From: Castellaniella sp035707805
GTDB lineage: Bacteria > Pseudomonadota > Gammaproteobacteria > Burkholderiales > Burkholderiaceae_B
Length of the DNA: 64,000 nucleotides
Direction: 5' to 3'
Assembly (NCBI GenBank): GCA_035707805.1
Contig: DASSTS010000004.1
Location: 62,001-126,000 of the forward strand
Below are positions 39,886 through 48,001 of this stretch, piece after piece (within the stretch, counting starts at the first letter, position 1; every line of letters begins with the position of its first letter). Below the pieces are notes generated by a model, which was not told the DNA's origin, did no database searches, and worked only from the letters and a program-made list of their open reading frames with translations. The position numbers and the translations under genes are program-made.

Positions 39886-40587
39886 ATGACGACACAGACA
39901 GGATCGGGCGCAACCCGGGCCGTCCTGTTCGCAGGGTGCCTCACTTTGGCGGCGCTGTCCACCGCCCGGGCGGACGCGCTGCAGGATCAGGGCATGCAGA
40001 TCTACACCCAGGGCGTGAGCGGCGCGCCCGCCTGCATCGCCTGCCATGGCGCCCAGGGCGAAGGCTCGGCGGCGGCCAACTTTCCCTTCCTGGCCGGCCA
40101 GGGCGCCGCCTATCTGCGGGAACAGCTGGATCACCTGGCCGACGGCAGCCGTGACAACGCGGTGATGAAGCCCATCGCGGCGGCGCTCTCCGCCGCCCAG
40201 CGCGATGCGGTCGCCGCCTATGCGGCATCCCAGCCGCGTCCGTGGGACCCGGTCAAGCTTGCCGCCCTGGCCACGACCTACCCGGATCCGAAGGACAACG
40301 GCGCGTGGCTGGCCAATCGCGGCGACTGGTCGCGGCAGGTGCCCGCCTGTACGCAATGCCATGCGGCGGGCGGCATCGGCGTGGGCGGCCGATTTCCCGC
40401 CATCGCGGGCCTGAGCAAGCCTTATATCGTCGAACAGTTCACGCTGTGGCGCAGCGGCAAGCGCCCCGCCGGCCCCGGCGAACTGATGGGCGACATCGCC
40501 AAACGGCTCACCGACGCGCAGATCGACGCCGTCTCAGGGTACTTCGCAGCCCTGCCCCAGGCCGCCGCCACTGGAGCCTCGCAATGA
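39886..40587 (+). CDS. tsdB: Diheme cytochrome c, c4/TsdB type
   Basis: A periplasmic diheme cytochrome of 233 residues. A signal peptide ends near ARA-DAL (about residue 29). Two CxxCH heme sites are present: CIACH (50-54) in the first half and CTQCH (about 157-161) in the second, each half about 100 residues, giving the tandem c4 layout. It overlaps the next gene by 4 bases (ATGA), and that gene looks like thiosulfate dehydrogenase TsdA, so this is most likely the TsdB electron acceptor. A general cytochrome c4 delivering electrons to a terminal oxidase is the alternative. Confidence 0.85.
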   Translation: MTTQTGSGATRAVLFAGCLTLAALSTARADALQDQGMQIYTQGVSGAPACIACHGAQGEGSAAANFPFLAGQGAAYLREQLDHLADGSRDNAVMKPIAAALSAAQRDAVAAYAASQPRPWDPVKLAALATTYPDPKDNGAWLANRGDWSRQVPACTQCHAAGGIGVGGRFPAIAGLSKPYIVEQFTLWRSGKRPAGPGELMGDIAKRLTDAQIDAVSGYFAALPQAAATGASQ

Positions 40588-41513
40588 AACGGATTTCCCT
40601 TTGCCTCTGGATCGCCGGCGCGCTGGCGTGCCACCCCGCCCTGGCGGCGGCCCCCGCCAGCCAGGATGCCGCCCCCCGGTTCACGCCGCCGCCCGCCGAC
40701 TCGATTCCCGAAGGCGACTTCGGCAAGGCCGTGCGCCGCGGCCAGGACATCTTCCTGCACACGTCGCGCTTCGCGGCCGACTACGTCGGCAATTCGCTGA
40801 ACTGCGCCAGTTGCCACATGGACGCCGGCCGGCAGGCCGACGCCTCGCCGATGTGGGCCGCCTACGTGCTCTATCCGGCCTACCGCTCGAAGAACGGCCA
40901 CGTCAACACCCTGGCCGAGCGCCTGCAGGGCTGCTTCCAGTACAGCATGAACGGCAAGATGCCGCCGGCCGACAGCCAGACCATCGTGGACCTTGAAAGC
41001 TATATGTACTGGATGGCCAAGGGCGCGCCCACGGGCGTCGAGCTGGCCGGCCAGGGCTTTCCCGCATTGCCGCAGCCCGCGCAGCCGGCCGACTACGTGC
41101 GCGGCCAGAAGGTCTTCGAGCAGCATTGCGCGCTGTGCCATGGCGCCGACGGCCAGGGCCAGCACGACGCCAATGGCCGCATGGTCTTCCCCGCCCTGTG
41201 GGGGGACGATTCCTTCAACTGGGGCGCCGGCATGCATTCCATCAGCACGGCGGCCGCCTTCATCCACGCCAACATGCCGCTGGGCCGGGGCGGCAGCCTC
41301 GGCGAACAGGAAGCCTGGGACGTGGCGTACTTCATGAACGCCCACGAGCGTCCGCAGGATCCGCGCTACGCGGGTGACCTGCAGGCCACGACCAAGGACC
41401 ATCACGGCGGCAAGAACGACCTGTACGGCCGGACGGTCAACGGCCGCGTGCTGGGCGCGGACTCGACCCCGGCCGGCGGGCGCCTCACCGGGCACGGCGT
41501 CCCGGCGAAATAG
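40584..41513 (+). CDS. tsdA: TsdA-like diheme thiosulfate dehydrogenase
   Basis: TsdA joins two thiosulfates to tetrathionate in the periplasm. The 309-residue product has a signal peptide (ends near ALA-AAP, about 22). Heme 1 is in NSLNCASCHMDAG (Cys74, Cys77, His78), and a lone Cys117 in ERLQGCFQYSMNGK sits where TsdA enzymes have their unusual cysteine axial ligand. Heme 2 is in HCALCHGADGQG (Cys182, Cys185, His186), followed by the family motif FPALWGDDSFNWGAGM. Length, heme spacing and the Cys ligand all fit. It may work in either direction (tetrathionate reduction). It is translationally coupled to the upstream tsdB. Confidence 0.85.
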   Translation: MKRISLCLWIAGALACHPALAAAPASQDAAPRFTPPPADSIPEGDFGKAVRRGQDIFLHTSRFAADYVGNSLNCASCHMDAGRQADASPMWAAYVLYPAYRSKNGHVNTLAERLQGCFQYSMNGKMPPADSQTIVDLESYMYWMAKGAPTGVELAGQGFPALPQPAQPADYVRGQKVFEQHCALCHGADGQGQHDANGRMVFPALWGDDSFNWGAGMHSISTAAAFIHANMPLGRGGSLGEQEAWDVAYFMNAHERPQDPRYAGDLQATTKDHHGGKNDLYGRTVNGRVLGADSTPAGGRLTGHGVPAK

Positions 41514-41520
41514 GACAGGG

Positions 41521-42216
41521 TCAGTCGGGGCCCGCGGCGGCGTCCAGCCGGTACCCCACCCCGTAGACCGAGCGGATCAGGTCCTCGCCAGGCCGCACCT
41601 CGGCCAGCTTGCGGCGCAGGTTCTTCACGTGGCTGTCGACCGTGCGGTCGGTCACGACGCGATGATCGTCATACAGGCCGTCGAGCACCTGATCGCGGGT
41701 GAAGATGCGTCCGGGCTGGCTCGCCAGCAGGGCCAGCAGCCGGAATTCCACCGGCGTCAGGTCCAGGTCGACGCCGTCCAGGCGCGCCAGCCAGGCGTCG
41801 GGCCGCACCTCCAGCCCGCGGGCGGGCCCGTCGGCCGCCGCCGGGGCGGCAGGGTCCGCGCCCGCGCGCCGCAGGACGGCGCGGACCCGGGCCACGACCT
41901 CACGCGGGCTGTAGGGCTTGCAGATGTAGTCGTCCGCACCGAGCTCCAGCCCCAGCAGACGGTCGATCTCCTCGGTCCGGGCGGTCACCATGATGATGGG
42001 GATCGCGGTCTGCGCCCGGATGTCCCGGCAGACGTCCAGCCCGTCGCGCCCCGGCAGCATCAGGTCCAGCAGCACCAGATCGGGCGTCCATTCCCGGACC
42101 GTTTCCATGACGCGCAGCCCGTCATCCACGCAGCGCACAGCGTAGCCGGCGGCTTCCAGGTAGGTGCGCAGCACCTGCGCGAGCTTCGGTTCGTCTTCCA
42201 CGACCAGGATGTTCAT
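41521..42216 (-). CDS. baeR: OmpR-family response regulator, BaeR-like
   Basis: A 231-residue DNA-binding response regulator. The receiver domain (1-~118) has the acidic pocket VVEDEP, phospho-acceptor Asp51 in LVLLDLMLPGRDG, Thr in MVTARTEE and Lys in DDYICKPYSPREV. The winged-helix domain (about 135-225) has LTPVEFRLLALLASQPGRIFTRDQ and the BaeR-like VTDRTVDSHVKNLRRKL. The start at 42216 overlaps the histidine kinase stop by four bases. It probably answers envelope stress or drug exposure; the Spy-like chaperone gene upstream and the ABC exporter beside it are natural targets. Confidence 0.88.
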   Translation of the reverse strand: MNILVVEDEPKLAQVLRTYLEAAGYAVRCVDDGLRVMETVREWTPDLVLLDLMLPGRDGLDVCRDIRAQTAIPIIMVTARTEEIDRLLGLELGADDYICKPYSPREVVARVRAVLRRAGADPAAPAAADGPARGLEVRPDAWLARLDGVDLDLTPVEFRLLALLASQPGRIFTRDQVLDGLYDDHRVVTDRTVDSHVKNLRRKLAEVRPGEDLIRSVYGVGYRLDAAAGPD

Positions 42217-43601
42217 GCGGCTTCCTCCTCGGGGCCGTTCAGGGGCCAGCGGATCCGGATGGCCAGCCCGCCCAGATCCGCCGCGGACGCCTCGATGGTA
42301 CCGCCATGCGCCTGCACGATGTGGCGGCAGATCGCCAGCCCCAGCCCCGCTCCGCCGTGCAGGCGGCTGCGGGAGGCCTCGGCCCGGTACAGGCGCTCGA
42401 ACAGGCGCGGCAGGTGTTCGGCCGCGACCCCCGGGGCCGTGTCGGCGATCTCCAGCCAGAGATGGTCGGCCCCGCGGCCGGCGCGCACGCGCACCCGGCC
42501 GGGACTGTCCGTATACCGCAGGCTGTTCTCCAGCAGATTGCCCATCAGCTGCGACAGGCGGCGGGCGTCGCCCTGCAGGACCAGCCCGGGCGCCGTGCGC
42601 ACGTCCAGCGCCAGGCCGTGGCGCTCGAAACGCTCGCGCACCACACCCGCGGCCTGCGCCACCACGCCGCCCAGGTCGACGGTGTCCATGCGGTAGTTGA
42701 GGGCGCCGGCATCGGCCAGCGACAATTCGTACAGGTCGTCGATCAGCTGGCTGAGCTGGCCGATCTCGTGCGCGAGCGAGGCCAGCGCGCCCTGGTCCAG
42801 CGGCCGCAGGCCGTCCTGCAGGGCCTCGATCTCGCCGCGCAGGACCGACAGCGGGGTGCGCAGCTCGTGCGAGACGTCCGCCATCAGTTCGCGCCGCCAC
42901 TGCTCGTGGCGCTCCAGGTTGCGCGCCAGGCGGTTGAAGTCGCGCGCGAGGCGGCCCAGTTCATCGGGCGCCCCCAGGCGCACCCGCGTGCGGTAGTCGC
43001 CGCCGGCCAGGCGGTGGGTGGCCTGTGCCAGGCGCCGCACCGGCACCAGCAGGATCCGGGCCAGCAGCAGGCTGACCAGCGCCGCCAGCAGGACCGACAG
43101 GCCGACGATGACCCAGGTCGCGCGCAATTGCCGCGACTGGAACTGCTGGTCGACGTCGTCGTTGACGATGCGGGGCACGAAAGGCGGCGTCACCAGCCAT
43201 CCGACGGTCTGCCCGTCCACCTCGATCGGCGTGCGACGGGCGCCGGATTCCGGGGGCACAGGCGGGCCGGCCAGCCAGGCCCCCTGGGCGTCGACCAGCG
43301 TCACCCTCAGCGGCGGCTCGCCGCGGCCGCGCTCGTCGGGCAGCTCGCGGCGCGACAGGCGCAGGTTGCGCCACCAGCGGTCGCGGCGGTCGGCCAGAAA
43401 GCCCCAGCGTTCACCCGATTCCGCGTAGTCGGTGGCCAGCAGCCGGGCCAGGGTCCCCAGCCGCTGGTGTTCGCGTTCCTGCACGTAGTCGTCGAAACCG
43501 CTGTCGAAGCTGACGCGCACCGCCACGCCCATCGCCAGCGCCACCACGATGCAAGTGGCCAGGATGGCCAGGAACAGCTTGAAGGTGATGCTGGATCGCA
43601 C
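42213..43601 (-). CDS. baeS: Membrane sensor histidine kinase, BaeS-like
   Basis: A 462-residue inner-membrane kinase. TM1 is at about 8-30, a periplasmic sensor of about 130 residues follows, TM2 is at about 160-182, then HAMP (about 183-235), dimerisation domain with the phospho-His in LMADVSHELRTPLSVLRGEIEA, and ATPase with N box LMGNLLENSLRYTD, G1 EIADTAPGV (the usual D-x-G-x-G is DTAPGV here) and G2 GGAGLGLAICRHIVQAHGG. The N terminus and the domain layout resemble BaeS. It is transcribed before its partner regulator and diverges from the ABC exporter operon, with about 70 bases between them. Confidence 0.9.
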   Translation of the reverse strand: MRSSITFKLFLAILATCIVVALAMGVAVRVSFDSGFDDYVQEREHQRLGTLARLLATDYAESGERWGFLADRRDRWWRNLRLSRRELPDERGRGEPPLRVTLVDAQGAWLAGPPVPPESGARRTPIEVDGQTVGWLVTPPFVPRIVNDDVDQQFQSRQLRATWVIVGLSVLLAALVSLLLARILLVPVRRLAQATHRLAGGDYRTRVRLGAPDELGRLARDFNRLARNLERHEQWRRELMADVSHELRTPLSVLRGEIEALQDGLRPLDQGALASLAHEIGQLSQLIDDLYELSLADAGALNYRMDTVDLGGVVAQAAGVVRERFERHGLALDVRTAPGLVLQGDARRLSQLMGNLLENSLRYTDSPGRVRVRAGRGADHLWLEIADTAPGVAAEHLPRLFERLYRAEASRSRLHGGAGLGLAICRHIVQAHGGTIEASAADLGGLAIRIRWPLNGPEEEAA

Positions 43602-43672
43602 TTGTTTTCTCTTCCCCCGTTCGGGTTAACCTATGGGATTCACCGAATCCCGCCCATCACCCGGACCCCGCC

Positions 43673-44614
43673 ATGCATCCCGCCCCGGCCGACCCCATCA
43701 TCGCCATCCGGCAACTGAGCAAGACCTACGCCTCCGGGCACCCCGCGCTGGACCACGTCGACCTGGACATCCGGCGCGGCGAGATCTTCGCCCTGCTGGG
43801 CCCCAACGGCGCCGGCAAGACCACCCTGATCAGCATCGTCTGCGGCCTGGTCAACCCGGGCGCCGGCAGCGTCCACGTGGCAGGCCACGATATCGTACGC
43901 GACTACCGCGCCGCGCGCTCGGCCATCGGCCTGGTGCCCCAGGAACTCACCACCGACGCCTTCGAAACGGTCTGGGACACGGTCCGCTTCACGCGCGGCC
44001 TGTTCGGCAAGGCGCCGGACCCGGCGGGGCTGGAGCGCACCCTGCGGGCCCTGTCGCTCTGGGAAAAGCGCGACAGCCGCCTGATCACCCTGTCGGGCGG
44101 CATGAAACGCCGCGTGATGATCGCCAAGGCCCTGTCCCACGAGCCCGACATCCTGTTCCTGGACGAGCCCACGGCCGGGGTGGACGTCGCCCTGCGCAAG
44201 GACATGTGGAATCTCGTGCGCTCGCTGCGCGCCACGGGCGTCACGGTGATCCTCACCACCCACTACATCGAGGAGGCCGAGGAAATGGCCGACCGCATCG
44301 GCATCATCAACCACGGACGCCTGCTGCTGGTCGAGGAAAAGACCCGCCTGATGCGCCAGCTGGGCCAGAAATGCCTGACCCTGCGCCTGCGCGAGCCCGT
44401 GTCCCGGCTGCCCGAGGGCCTGGGCCGCTGGCCGCTGGAACTGGACCAGGACGGCCACGCGCTGCGCTACCGCTACGAATCGCCCCGGGCCGGCGAGGAC
44501 GTCCCCGCCCTGATGGCCGCGCTGCAGGCCGAGGGCCTGGCGCTGGCCGACATCGACACCGAACAACGATCCCTGGAAGACATCTTCGTCGACCTGATCC
44601 GGAGCCCCGCATGA
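43673..44614 (+). CDS. yadG: ABC-2 type exporter ATPase (YadG-like)
   Basis: A 313-residue ATPase with Walker A LGPNGAGKTTLISIVCGL (about 42-59), Q-loop VPQELT, signature LSGGMKRRVMIAKAL (about 140-154), Walker B ILFLDEPTAGVDV and the switch His in LTTHYIEEAEEMADRIGII. The C-terminal 85 residues follow the pattern of export ATPases of the DrrA/YadG/NodI group. It is translationally coupled to the permease gene by an ATGA overlap. Substrate unknown. It diverges from the BaeSR-like system, which may control it. Confidence 0.9.
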   Translation: MHPAPADPIIAIRQLSKTYASGHPALDHVDLDIRRGEIFALLGPNGAGKTTLISIVCGLVNPGAGSVHVAGHDIVRDYRAARSAIGLVPQELTTDAFETVWDTVRFTRGLFGKAPDPAGLERTLRALSLWEKRDSRLITLSGGMKRRVMIAKALSHEPDILFLDEPTAGVDVALRKDMWNLVRSLRATGVTVILTTHYIEEAEEMADRIGIINHGRLLLVEEKTRLMRQLGQKCLTLRLREPVSRLPEGLGRWPLELDQDGHALRYRYESPRAGEDVPALMAALQAEGLALADIDTEQRSLEDIFVDLIRSPA

Positions 44615-45372
44615 ACTGGCCCGCCATCTACGCCATCTACCGATTCGAAATGGCCCGCACGCGGCGCACCCTGCTGCAAAGCATCGTCGCGCCGGTGATC
44701 TCGACCTCGCTGTATTTCGTGGTCTTCGGCACCGCCATCGGCTCGCGCATCCAGCAGGTGGGCGACGTCAGCTACGGCGCCTTCATCGTCCCCGGCCTGA
44801 TCATGCTGTCCCTGCTGACCCACAGCATCTCCAACGCCGCCTTCGGCATCTATTTTCCGAAATTCACCGGCACCATCTACGAGATCCTGTCCGCCCCGAT
44901 GTCCTACCTGGAGATCCTGCTGGGCTACGTGGGCGCGGCGGCGACGAAATCCATCATCCTGGGGATCATCATCCTCCTGACCGCTGCGCTCTTCGTGCCC
45001 CTGCGCGTGGATCACCCGGCGGCGATGGCGGCCTTCATGGTGCTGACGGCCGTGACCTTCAGCCTGCTGGGCTTCATCATCGGCATCTGGGCCGACAATT
45101 TCGAAAAGCTGCAGTTCGTGCCGCTGCTGATCATCACGCCGCTGACCTTCCTGGGCGGAAGCTTCTATTCCATCGACATGCTGCCGCCCTTCTGGCAGCA
45201 GGTGACGCTGCTCAATCCGGTGGTGTACCTGGTCAGCGGCTTTCGCTGGAGTTTCTTCGGCCTGGCCGACGTCAACATCTGGCTCAGCCTCGGCATGACG
45301 GCGCTGTTCCTGGCCATCTGCCTGGCCATCGTGGCCTGGATCTTCCGCACGGGATACCGGCTGCGCCCGTAG
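44611..45372 (+). CDS. yadH: ABC-2 type exporter permease (YadH-like)
   Basis: A 253-residue inner-membrane protein with six hydrophobic segments, paired with the preceding ATPase. Typical ABC-2 stretches are IVAPVISTSLYFVVFGTAIG (about 21-40), YGAFIVPGLIMLSLL, IYEILSAPMSYLEILLGYV and the conserved LTFLGGSFYSIDMLPPFWQ with LNPVVYLVSGFRWSFFG near the end, as in YadH. The ATG at 44611 overlaps the ATPase stop. The stop codon lies inside an 8-bp hairpin (45361-45380), which with the next stem forms the end of this convergent unit. Confidence 0.9.
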   Translation: MNWPAIYAIYRFEMARTRRTLLQSIVAPVISTSLYFVVFGTAIGSRIQQVGDVSYGAFIVPGLIMLSLLTHSISNAAFGIYFPKFTGTIYEILSAPMSYLEILLGYVGAAATKSIILGIIILLTAALFVPLRVDHPAAMAAFMVLTAVTFSLLGFIIGIWADNFEKLQFVPLLIITPLTFLGGSFYSIDMLPPFWQQVTLLNPVVYLVSGFRWSFFGLADVNIWLSLGMTALFLAICLAIVAWIFRTGYRLRP

Positions 45373-45436
45373 GGGCGCAGGCAGGGCGCGCAGCGGCTGC
45401 CCACCGCGGGCGCGGCGGCCCGGCCGGCGCCCGCGG
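45361..45436. terminator. Paired GC-rich hairpins at a convergent gene junction
   Basis: CTGCGCCC-GTAG-GGGCGCAG (45361-45380) and a 10-bp stem (45404-45413 with 45427-45436) occupy the gap between the converging permease and aminotransferase genes. Neither has a T-run, so factor-independent termination is uncertain. Their position suggests a role in ending or protecting both transcripts. Confidence 0.4.
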
Positions 45437-45442
45437 CCGGTA

Positions 45443-46570
45443 TCAGCCGATCCGGTCCAGCGCCTGAGCCAGCGTGGCGACCGTGCGCTCGACGTTGTGC
45501 AGCTTGTCCAGGCCGAACAGGCCGATACGGAAAGTCTTGAAGCCCGCCGGCTCGTCGCAGGCCAGGGGCACGCCGGCAGCGGCCTGCAGCCCGGCCTCGG
45601 CGAACTTGCGCGTGGACTGGATGCCATCGTCGGTGGTGTAGCTGACCACCACGCCCGGCGCCTCGAAGCCCGGGGCCGCGACGCTCTTGAAGCCGCGCTC
45701 GCGCAGCAGCGCCCGCACCGCGTCGCCCAGTTGCTGCTGTTCGGCCTTGACCCGCTCGTAGCCATAGGCCTCGGTCTCGGCCATCACGTCGCGCAGCACG
45801 GTCAGGGAATCGGTGGGCAGCGTCGTGTAATAGGCGTGGCCGCCTTTCTCATAGGCCTCCATGATGCCCAGCCATTTGCGCAGATCGCAGGCGAAGCTGG
45901 TGCTTTGCGTCGATTCGATGCGCTGGCGGGCGGTCTCGCCCAGCATCACCAGGCCGCAGCAGGCCGAAGCCGTCCAGCCCTTTTGCGGCGCGGAGATCAG
46001 CACGTCGACGTGCGCCTCGCGCATGTCGATCCAGATCGTGCCCGAGGCGATGCAGTCCAGCACGAACAGGCCGCCGGCGGCATGCACGGCATCGGCGACC
46101 TGGCGGATGTAGTCCACGGGCAGCATGATGCCGGAGGCCGTTTCCACGTGCGCGGCAAAGACCACCTCGGGCTTGAATTCGCGGATGGCGGCAACCACCT
46201 CGTCCACCGGCGGGGGCGCGAAGTGCGGCTGCTCGCCGTCCTCGACGGGACGGGCCTTCAGGACGCGCGATTCCGACGGGATGTCGCCGGCCTCGAAGAT
46301 CTGCGTCCAGCGGTAGCTGAACCAGCCGTTGCGGATCACCAGGCAGCGCCGGCCCGTGCCGAACTGGCGCGCGACGGCTTCCATGCCGAAGGTGCCGCTG
46401 CCGGGGACCACGATGGCCGACTGCGCGCCGTAGACGGACTTCAGGGTGCGCGAGATGTCGCGCATCACACCCTGGAAAGACTGGGACATGTGGTTCAGCG
46501 CGCGGTCGGTATAGACGACGGAATATTCCAGCAGGCCGTCGGGATCGACCTGGGGCAGCAATCCGGGCAT
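45443..46570 (-). CDS. PLP-dependent class-V aminotransferase (alanine-glyoxylate / serine-pyruvate type)
   Basis: A 375-residue fold-type I enzyme. It has VVPGSGTFGMEAVARQF near the N terminus, the cofactor region FAAHVETASGIMLPVD (about 138-153), VLDCIASGTIWIDM and the PLP-binding Lys in VLISAPQKGWTASACCGLVML (about 190-210), with the C-terminal FRIGLFGLDKLHNVERTVATL. The class covers alanine-glyoxylate, serine-pyruvate and 2-aminoethylphosphonate transaminases; I favour the first two but cannot choose. It stands alone, converging on the ABC exporter. The ATG at 46570 is preceded by GGAGAATCC. Confidence 0.87.
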   Translation of the reverse strand: MPGLLPQVDPDGLLEYSVVYTDRALNHMSQSFQGVMRDISRTLKSVYGAQSAIVVPGSGTFGMEAVARQFGTGRRCLVIRNGWFSYRWTQIFEAGDIPSESRVLKARPVEDGEQPHFAPPPVDEVVAAIREFKPEVVFAAHVETASGIMLPVDYIRQVADAVHAAGGLFVLDCIASGTIWIDMREAHVDVLISAPQKGWTASACCGLVMLGETARQRIESTQSTSFACDLRKWLGIMEAYEKGGHAYYTTLPTDSLTVLRDVMAETEAYGYERVKAEQQQLGDAVRALLRERGFKSVAAPGFEAPGVVVSYTTDDGIQSTRKFAEAGLQAAAGVPLACDEPAGFKTFRIGLFGLDKLHNVERTVATLAQALDRIG

Positions 46571-46717
46571 GGGATTCTCCAGTTATTGAACCTCCCGATT
46601 GTAGACTTCCCTATAATGTGACGTGCACCGGTTGTCAGCGGCCGGTCAGCCATAAGCAAAACAACGCACGCCTTGCGCGAGACGACGCAGAACATCCGCC
46701 AGGCATCGAGGAGCACC

Positions 46718-48001
46718 ATGGAAAACACCCTGATGGCCGAGCCGGACACCACCCCTCCGCAGGACGAGGAAACCGCGGCGCTGCCGCCCTTCCTGATCCG
46801 CCGTGAGCCCATCCTGGATCAGAACCGCGGCCTGCACGGCTACCGGCTGCGCGTGCTGTGGGCCGACCATGCCGATGCCCAAGCCGATGCCGGCGCAGCC
46901 CTGATCCAGGCGGCGCGCGCACACGGCGCCGGCCAGTTCCTGGCCTATGCCCCGCACTGGATCGACGCAACCCCGGCGCTGCTGCACAACGCCTTCACCC
47001 TGACCCTGCCCCGCAACCGCTGCTACCTGGAATTCCCGGAATCGCTGGAGATCACCCCAGAGCTGATCCAAGGCCTGCAGGGGCTGGCGCACGCGGGCCT
47101 GAAATTCTCCCTGCGCGGCGACCTCGCCGCGCAGCCCGAACGCAGCGCCCTGCTGCCCTTCGTCAAGGCGGTCGGCTTCGACCCCGCGCTCAGCGCCAAG
47201 GGCGACATCTTCCGCCAGAGCTTCCAGCACAAGCAGGCCGGACGCCTGCTGATGGCGCTCAACCCCAATGACAAGGCGACGCTGGACAATTTCCTGCTGC
47301 TGGGCTTCACCGTCTTCCAGGGCCACTGGCCGACCGACCTGGTGGCAGCCGCGTCGCTCACGCCGCGCCAGAAGACCCTGCTGCGCCTGGTCACCCTCAT
47401 CATGGGCGAGGGCGAGGCCCCCGAGATCGAGGCCTGTCTGAAGCAGGACGCCGAGCTGGTCAAGACCCTGCTGGACATGGTCAACACCCCCGCCTACGGC
47501 CTGAGCCAGGAGGTCGAATCCCTCAGCCAGGCCATCATGCTGCTGGGCCGCCGCGAGCTCCAGCGCTGGATCCAGGTCCTGATGTACACCGAGTCCGGCC
47601 GCCCCGCGGGCTATCTGTCCCCCACGCTGATCCAGGCCAGCGCCCGCGCCCACCTGATGGAATCCCTGTCCACGCTGCGGCTTCCGGAACAGACCGTGCG
47701 GGCCGAGGCCGCCTTCACCACCGGCATCCTGTCCATCATGGACCAGCTGTTCCAGGGCACCATGAGCGACCTGCTCGCCCAGGTCCAGGTCGACGTGCCG
47801 ATCCGCGAGGCCCTGCTGAGGCGCGACGGCGAGCTGGGCGCGGACCTGCGCCTGGCCGCGCTGGTCTTCCCCTCGGACCGCGACGCGCCCGAAGACCCCG
47901 CCCCGCTGCTGCGCGCGCTGAACGTGCGGGCCGAGCAGCTCGATCCACTCGTCCAGCAGGCGTTCGCCTGGGCCCACGGCATCACCCGCGCCGCCCCATG
48001 A
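46718..48001 (+). CDS. HDOD domain signalling protein with degenerate EAL-like N-terminal region
   Basis: A 427-residue cytoplasmic protein of the YuxH type. The N-terminal half (about 20-210) follows an EAL fold (FLIRREPILDQNRGLHGYRLRVLW, YLEFPESLEITPELI) but the EAL and DDFG catalytic motifs are missing, so it cannot cut cyclic-di-GMP. The C-terminal HDOD domain (about 215-400) shows EACLKQDAELVKTLLDMVNTPAYG, LSQAIMLLGRRELQRW and AAFTTGILSIMDQLF, without metal-binding HD residues. The ATG at 46718 has GAGGAG upstream, and a TATAAT at 46612 may be its -10. Its last base pairs overlap the BenE start (ATGA), so the two proteins are made together. Confidence 0.86.
   Translation: MENTLMAEPDTTPPQDEETAALPPFLIRREPILDQNRGLHGYRLRVLWADHADAQADAGAALIQAARAHGAGQFLAYAPHWIDATPALLHNAFTLTLPRNRCYLEFPESLEITPELIQGLQGLAHAGLKFSLRGDLAAQPERSALLPFVKAVGFDPALSAKGDIFRQSFQHKQAGRLLMALNPNDKATLDNFLLLGFTVFQGHWPTDLVAAASLTPRQKTLLRLVTLIMGEGEAPEIEACLKQDAELVKTLLDMVNTPAYGLSQEVESLSQAIMLLGRRELQRWIQVLMYTESGRPAGYLSPTLIQASARAHLMESLSTLRLPEQTVRAEAAFTTGILSIMDQLFQGTMSDLLAQVQVDVPIREALLRRDGELGADLRLAALVFPSDRDAPEDPAPLLRALNVRAEQLDPLVQQAFAWAHGITRAAP

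Noticed and set aside
42423..42470. Loss of function in the BaeS-like kinase because G1 reads DTAPGV
   Set aside because: DTAPGV occurs in active BaeS-type kinases, and the N and G2 boxes are intact.
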